From Microbacterium sp. VKM Ac-2923 (GTDB lineage: Bacteria > Actinomycetota > Actinomycetes > Actinomycetales > Microbacteriaceae), in contig NZ_JALGRP010000002.1 of assembly GCF_022815605.1 (NCBI RefSeq), positions 346,513-410,512 of the forward strand: 64,000 nt of DNA, written 5' to 3'. A program made the position numbers and the translations under genes. The notes beneath the pieces are model-generated. The model worked only from the letters and a program-made list of their open reading frames with translations, was not told the origin of the DNA and made no database searches. Below are positions 62,445-64,000 of this stretch, piece by piece; the stretch's first letter is position 1, and every line of letters begins with the position of its first letter.

Positions 62445-63707
62445 ATGCCCGCCGCTCCCCCCGCCAAGCATGCGCAGCGCCGCCCCGATTCCGGCGTCCG
62501 CCGCGGCCTGAAGCTGCTGGCGATCGCTCTCGCCGTCGTGGTGGTCGCCGCGGTGGCCGTCGGCGGCTTCTACGCGTGGTCGCTGACGCAGCGTCTGCAG
62601 GAGGCGGCGGTGTCCCTCCCGGACGCACCGGCCGAGCCGCCCGCCCTGAGCGCTTACGCGGAGCCCTTCTCGGTGCTGGTCGTGGGAACCGACGAGTGCG
62701 ACGACGTCGTCTCGGCGGCGTTCGGGCCGCGGTGCTCGGATCCCGAGAACGACGGGGCGCGGAACGACGTCAACATGCTCGTGCACGTGTCGGCGAACCC
62801 CCGCCGGGTCACGGTCGTCTCGTTCCCGCGCGATCTCCAGGTCGAGATCCCCGAGTGCACCGCCGACGACGGCAGCACCTTCGGCGGCGCCTTCAAGGCG
62901 TCGATCAACACGGCCTACGAGGCCGGGGGGCTCACCTGCGTCGCCGAGACCGTGTCGGAGTTGACCGGCCAGAGCATCCCCTTCGCGGGGAAGGTGAGCT
63001 TCGGAAACGTCGTCAACATCACCGACGCCATCGGCGGCGTCGAAGTCTGCATCGCGGGCGATGGCATCGACGACCCCGACGCCGGTATCGACTGGCCGGC
63101 GGGGCCACGGGTCGTGAAGGGCTTCGACGCGCTGGCCTTTCTGCGCACGCGATACGGCGTCGGCGACGGTAGCGATCTGGCCCGCATCGGCAACCAGCAG
63201 CAGTACCTCTCGCGGCTGATCAACAAGCTCCGCAGCGACGAGGTGTTGACGAACCCCGGCACGCTGCTGGGCCTGGCCAACACGGCCGTGAACAACATCA
63301 CGCCGAGCGAGAGCCTGGCCGACCCGGTGCGCATCGCGCAGCTCGCCTACACGCTCAAGGACGTGCCCTTCAGCGACATCACCTTCGTGCAGTACCCGGT
63401 CGCCGACGACCCCGACGACAGCAACCGCGTCGTGCCCGACCTCGAGGCCGCCGACATCCTGTGGCAGGCCCTCGCCGCCAACGCCCCCCTGGCGCTGACG
63501 GGCGGCCTGAACGGAAACGACGGCGTGATCGCCGACCCGTCCGCCCCGACCGCAGAACCCACCGAACCGGCACAGGATGCCGCGACCTCGGCGCCCGACG
63601 CCGGCTCCACGCCCGGCACCAGTGCAGCGCCCGATGTCGTCGAACTCCCGAGCAACATCAACGGGTCGAAGGCGAACCAGCCGACGTGCTCCGACGGGAA
63701 CGGCTGA
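62445..63707 (+). CDS. LytR-CpsA-Psr (LCP) family protein
   Basis: A 420-residue membrane-anchored enzyme that attaches polyprenyl-linked glycans to peptidoglycan. One helix near residues 22-45 (LKLLAIALAVVVVAAVAVGGFYAWSL) anchors it. The LCP domain includes FSVLVVGTDE, GARNDVNMLVHVSANPRRVTVVSFPRDLQVEIP with the phosphate-binding arginines, INTAYEAGG, IDAIGGV-like TDAIGGVEVC and GFDALAFLRTRYGVGDGSDLARIGNQQQYL. A Pro/Ala/Thr-rich tail of about 60 residues follows. The ATG at 62445 has no clear ribosome site. Two cysteine pairs may form disulfides. Confidence 0.93.
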   Translation: MPAAPPAKHAQRRPDSGVRRGLKLLAIALAVVVVAAVAVGGFYAWSLTQRLQEAAVSLPDAPAEPPALSAYAEPFSVLVVGTDECDDVVSAAFGPRCSDPENDGARNDVNMLVHVSANPRRVTVVSFPRDLQVEIPECTADDGSTFGGAFKASINTAYEAGGLTCVAETVSELTGQSIPFAGKVSFGNVVNITDAIGGVEVCIAGDGIDDPDAGIDWPAGPRVVKGFDALAFLRTRYGVGDGSDLARIGNQQQYLSRLINKLRSDEVLTNPGTLLGLANTAVNNITPSESLADPVRIAQLAYTLKDVPFSDITFVQYPVADDPDDSNRVVPDLEAADILWQALAANAPLALTGGLNGNDGVIADPSAPTAEPTEPAQDAATSAPDAGSTPGTSAAPDVVELPSNINGSKANQPTCSDGNG

Positions 63708-63713
63708 TCGGGC

Positions 63714-64000
63714 GCGATCGGTCGGGGCTGCGGCATCCGGATCCTCCGCGATCCGCGCCACCTGAGCGCGTTTCGGCGGATGCCGACTGACATCGTGCGG
63801 ATCGCTGAGGTCGTGCGGATCGCTGAGCGTGCGCACGCCGCCGAGGTTGCGCGGGCGATCGGCCGGAGCCGCAGCAACCGGATCCTTCGCGATCCGCGCA
63901 TCCTCAGCCCATTCCAGCGAATCCCGACTGACATCGTGCGGATCGCTGAGGTCGTGCGGATCGCTGAGCGTGCGCACGCCGCCGAGGTTGCGCGGGCGAT
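63714..64000. repeat. 141-bp tandem repeat running off the window
   Basis: Copy one is 63714-63854, copy two 63855-63995, and a third begins at 63996. The last 77 visible bases (63924-64000) are identical to 63783-63859. Each unit contains GTGCGGATCGCTGAG twice, 18 bases apart, and a complementary GCGATCCGC that can form hairpins. It starts just after the LCP gene. It shares the strings CCTCCGCGATYCGCGC and GCGGATCRCTGAGG with the array at 44074-44520. Confidence 0.85.

Noticed and set aside
63714..64000. CRISPR-like array at the window end
   Set aside because: The whole 141-bp unit is repeated, including what would be spacers, so it is a tandem repeat.

Overview
The window is about 70 % GC and carries bacterial genes with the codon use, promoter style and gene neighbourhoods of a high-GC Gram-positive actinobacterium. 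The family set (Stealth protein, GT39 protein mannosyltransferase, LytR-CpsA-Psr protein, F420/FMN luciferase-like enzyme, many leaderless genes) and the wording of the intergenic repeats suggest the Microbacteriaceae, most likely Microbacterium. This assignment is from memory of such genomes, not from a search.

The backbone is a housekeeping cluster that is broadly syntenic in Actinobacteria: mfd, pth, rplY, prs, glmU, tRNA-Gln, an ABC-F ATPase, ispE, rsmA, tatD, metG, rsmI and pmt. Here it is spread over about 50 kb because accessory blocks sit between its members. The largest block (7.3-28.1 kb) separates rplY from prs.

Layout. 0-7 kb: gamma-carbonic-anhydrase-like protein (cut by the window edge), mfd, two small membrane proteins, pth, rplY. 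7.3-19.2 kb: a sugar-acid locus with an idonate-dehydrogenase-like enzyme, FAH-fold hydrolase, gluconate-5-dehydrogenase-like SDR, MHS transporter, IclR regulator, 2-hydroxyacid dehydrogenase and beta-hydroxyacid dehydrogenase, followed by an FCD/GntR regulator, GntP permease, gluconokinase and 6-phosphogluconate dehydrogenase. Together these could take idonate or a related aldonate to gluconate, 6-phosphogluconate and the pentose phosphate pathway. 19.2-23.4 kb: VanZ-like protein, OmpR/HisK two-component system, a secreted proline-rich membrane protein and a glyoxalase-fold protein. 23.4-27 kb: a probable flavin-based trans-membrane electron transfer operon (FMN-binding lipoprotein, ApbE, RnfD/NqrB-like membrane domain fused to an FAD/NAD reductase, one unknown protein). 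27.2-28.1 kb: manganese catalase with an unusual ligand change. 28.2-34 kb: prs, glmU, tRNA-Gln, MarR plus membrane protein, ABC-F. 34-37.6 kb: osmoprotectant ABC importer with a DUF427 protein. 37.7-42.5 kb: ispE, Stealth protein, metallophosphoesterase, rsmA. 42.5-50.6 kb: sugar porter, a tandem repeat array, tatD, metG, rsmI, pmt, AAA ATPase. 50.8-54.9 kb: YyaL-type thioredoxin-domain protein, aldo/keto reductase, MocR regulator. 55-62.3 kb: dihydropyrimidine catabolism operon (beta-ureidopropionase, dihydropyrimidinase, luciferase-like oxidoreductase) with its own ABC importer. 62.4-64 kb: LCP protein and the start of a 141-bp tandem repeat that runs off the window.

No rRNA, insertion sequence, integrase, prophage gene or CRISPR array was seen. 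The strongest cross-window signal is transcriptional: at least eleven genes on both strands have a -10 hexamer ending 6 or 7 bases before the start codon, the signature of leaderless mRNAs. Other points of interest are operator-like repeats shared by the two divergent parts of the sugar-acid locus, a tRNA-Gln whose 3' end abuts the glmU start codon, a 38-codon ORF coupled by ATGA overlaps at both ends, and a repeat family present in two distant intergenic regions.
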